A stretch of DNA of 29,551 nucleotides, taken from positions 1-29,551 of the forward strand of contig JAFVEW010000090.1 of NCBI GenBank assembly GCA_017475805.1. The letters are read 5' to 3'. The DNA comes from Synergistaceae bacterium. GTDB lineage: Bacteria; Synergistota; Synergistia; Synergistales; Aminobacteriaceae. Under the pieces are notes generated by a model. The model was given only the letters and a program-made list of their open reading frames with translations, was not told the DNA's origin and made no database searches. Below, in pieces: positions 28,359 through 29,551 of this stretch (the first letter of the stretch is position 1; each line of letters begins with the position of its first letter). The position numbers and the translations under genes are program-made.

Positions 28359-29409
28359 AGACACTGAAAAACAAGGCAACAACCCAACATCACTGATACA
28401 ACAAGACCAGATTACTGCGTCTGACGGAGAAAAAATTGCGCAAGATAGCTCCACTCCTGACGAAATAATCCAAGAAATAGTAAGCGTAAAAACTTCCTCT
28501 GTGGATAAAATACTTCTCGATCTCAACAAAATATCCCAGAAAGCGTTTAACACTGGTGCAAATACTACCCTATATCAAGGCATTCCGCGAAAAATGGCAA
28601 TGGAGCGAAAAGGAAGCGAAAAAGAAGTCAACACTTTTGTAGCAATAAACTTTGACTCAAACGGAATGGCAGAAAAGGGTCTTACTATAAAAGGCACGGA
28701 AAAACTCACACAGTTTGACAGGATAGTTCTTGACGCCATCAATACTTTGTACTTCGAGGGACATAATGAATATATTACTACGGCCATGGTTTTTCACGTC
28801 ATCACTGGAGACACAAACAGACGCATAACCCCGAATTACACCGAAGAAATAAATGATAGTCTAAAGAAATTGCTATTTACCCATATAGTTATCAAAGCTA
28901 ATGAAGAAGCAATCATGTACCCCGAACTAAAAAATTTCGAGTATCACGACAATATAGTTCCTGGCGCAATGGTAAAAGCTAAACTCAACGGCATAGAGGT
29001 GGCGTGTATTCACATAAGGGATATTCCACCTCTATATTTATACGCCAACAAGAAAAACCAAATTTGCAAAATAAGCCTTGACTTAATAAAGTTACCTTTC
29101 GCCGGAGAAAAAAACGAGGGCAAAGAACACATGACTTTACTTTATTACCTGCTCAGACGAATAGTAGCTTTGAAAAGCATAAGCAACTGTATAAAATACG
29201 ACACGATTTATCATGAATTAGGTCATGATAATGCTACGAAACAAAAAAAGCTCAAAATACGGAAAAAAGTAAAAGAAATTTTAGACGCATGGAAAGGCTC
29301 CTTGTTCGGAGACATAGAATTTACAGACTACGATGAAAAAAAAGAAGGGCAAGTTCCTAAAGAGCTCATAATCAAATTCATAATGCAGAAAGATAAAAAA
29401 GAGAATTAA
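28345..29409 (+). CDS. rep: Plasmid replication initiator (winged-helix Rep)
   Basis: The 354-residue protein ends about 40 bases before the iterons. The N-terminal ~90 residues are polar and probably flexible. A first winged-helix domain is suggested by TQFDRIVLDAINTLYFEGHN (122-141), EYITTAMVFHVITGD and TEEINDSLKKLLFTHIVIKA, a pattern found in initiators of low-GC plasmids related to Rep_3. A second helical region (HMTLLYYLLRRIVALKSISN) and a basic C-terminal helix (KQKKLKIRKKVKEILDAWKG) may form the second winged helix. It should bind the 21-bp iterons and open the origin. The start ATG lies inside the upstream gene, consistent with translational coupling. Confidence 0.8.
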   Translation: MEKFEDTEKQGNNPTSLIQQDQITASDGEKIAQDSSTPDEIIQEIVSVKTSSVDKILLDLNKISQKAFNTGANTTLYQGIPRKMAMERKGSEKEVNTFVAINFDSNGMAEKGLTIKGTEKLTQFDRIVLDAINTLYFEGHNEYITTAMVFHVITGDTNRRITPNYTEEINDSLKKLLFTHIVIKANEEAIMYPELKNFEYHDNIVPGAMVKAKLNGIEVACIHIRDIPPLYLYANKKNQICKISLDLIKLPFAGEKNEGKEHMTLLYYLLRRIVALKSISNCIKYDTIYHELGHDNATKQKKLKIRKKVKEILDAWKGSLFGDIEFTDYDEKKEGQVPKELIIKFIMQKDKKEN

Positions 29410-29424
29410 ATCCCGCTTGATATA

Positions 29425-29551
29425 AGGTGCGAGATACATTTCTTTTTTAGGGTGCAAAATCGATTACCGGGGGTGCAAAATCGATTACCGGGGGTGCAAA
29501 ATCGATTACCGGGGGTGCAAAATCGATTACCGGGGGTGCAAAATCGATTAC
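29425..29551. repeat. Terminal direct repeat, right copy
   Basis: It matches 1-127 except G at 29511 (T at 87). It contains the same unique prefix and five iterons starting at 29453, 29474, 29495, 29516 and 29537, the last cut by the window end. All units here have CCGGGGG, so the variant third unit of the left copy is missing. Confidence 0.85.
29450..29551 (+). repeat. Iterons downstream of rep (right copy)
   Basis: Exact 21-bp units continue to the end of the window. With the left copy they form one array on the circle. Total unit number cannot be fixed from this sequence. Confidence 0.85.

Overview
The window is almost certainly one complete circular plasmid of about 29.4 kb. The first 127 bases recur as the last 127 with a single mismatch (position 87 T, position 29511 G). 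Both copies lie in a 21-bp iteron array next to a replication-initiator gene. The DNA is AT-rich, with strong AGGAGG-type ribosome binding sites, TGnTATAAT promoters and TGA used as stop. Families such as DUF3990/DUF3791, DUF2815, WYL, AlbA_2 and DpnD/PcfM point to a low-GC anaerobic bacterium of the Bacillota or Synergistota type. That taxonomic guess is inference. I see no rRNA, tRNA, CRISPR array, phage structural or terminase gene, relaxase, or type IV secretion gene.

Replication and maintenance genes occupy 1-8.1 kb and 22.8-29.5 kb. They are a family B DNA polymerase with proofreading and polymerase motifs (434-3580, -), a DUF2815 ssDNA-binding protein (3765-4328, -), a solo ParB (4890-5984, +) with a CACGTG-centred palindrome nearby, a prim-pol/DnaB-type primase-helicase fusion (6069-8099, -), a RecE/RecT pair with a DUF669-type ssDNA-binding protein (24717-27234, -), several small unknown genes (22839-24632, -), and a two-gene rep operon reading towards the iterons (27519-29409, +). 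The plasmid therefore seems to carry its own initiator, primase, helicase, polymerase, SSB and annealing system.

The accessory region (8.2-22.8 kb) holds: a DUF3990/DUF3791 toxin-antitoxin-like pair; a WYL regulator; an ArdC-type antirestriction protein; an operon of two ankyrin-type proteins, a di-zinc peptidase and a PARG-like macrodomain enzyme; a minus-strand operon of antitoxin, frameshifted GNAT, serine recombinase, short antitoxin and Doc toxin; an AlbA_2/ATPase regulator; a DnaJ-type zinc-finger membrane protein with a four-helix membrane partner; a possible uracil-DNA-glycosylase-fold protein; and a ribbon-helix-helix regulator.

The most striking unexplained signal is a family of five short imperfect hairpin repeats (8259, 9285, 17261, 17505, 18999). 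They share outer arms RGGGTC/GACCY, a fixed 8-base spacer on the left, an inner stem whose pairing is kept while its bases change, and a centre of variable length. They lie at the borders of accessory modules: an inverted pair frames the DUF3990/DUF3791 pair and a direct pair frames the AlbA_2 gene. This resembles the architecture of cassette recombination sites such as attC, but with different boxes and no integron integrase in the window.
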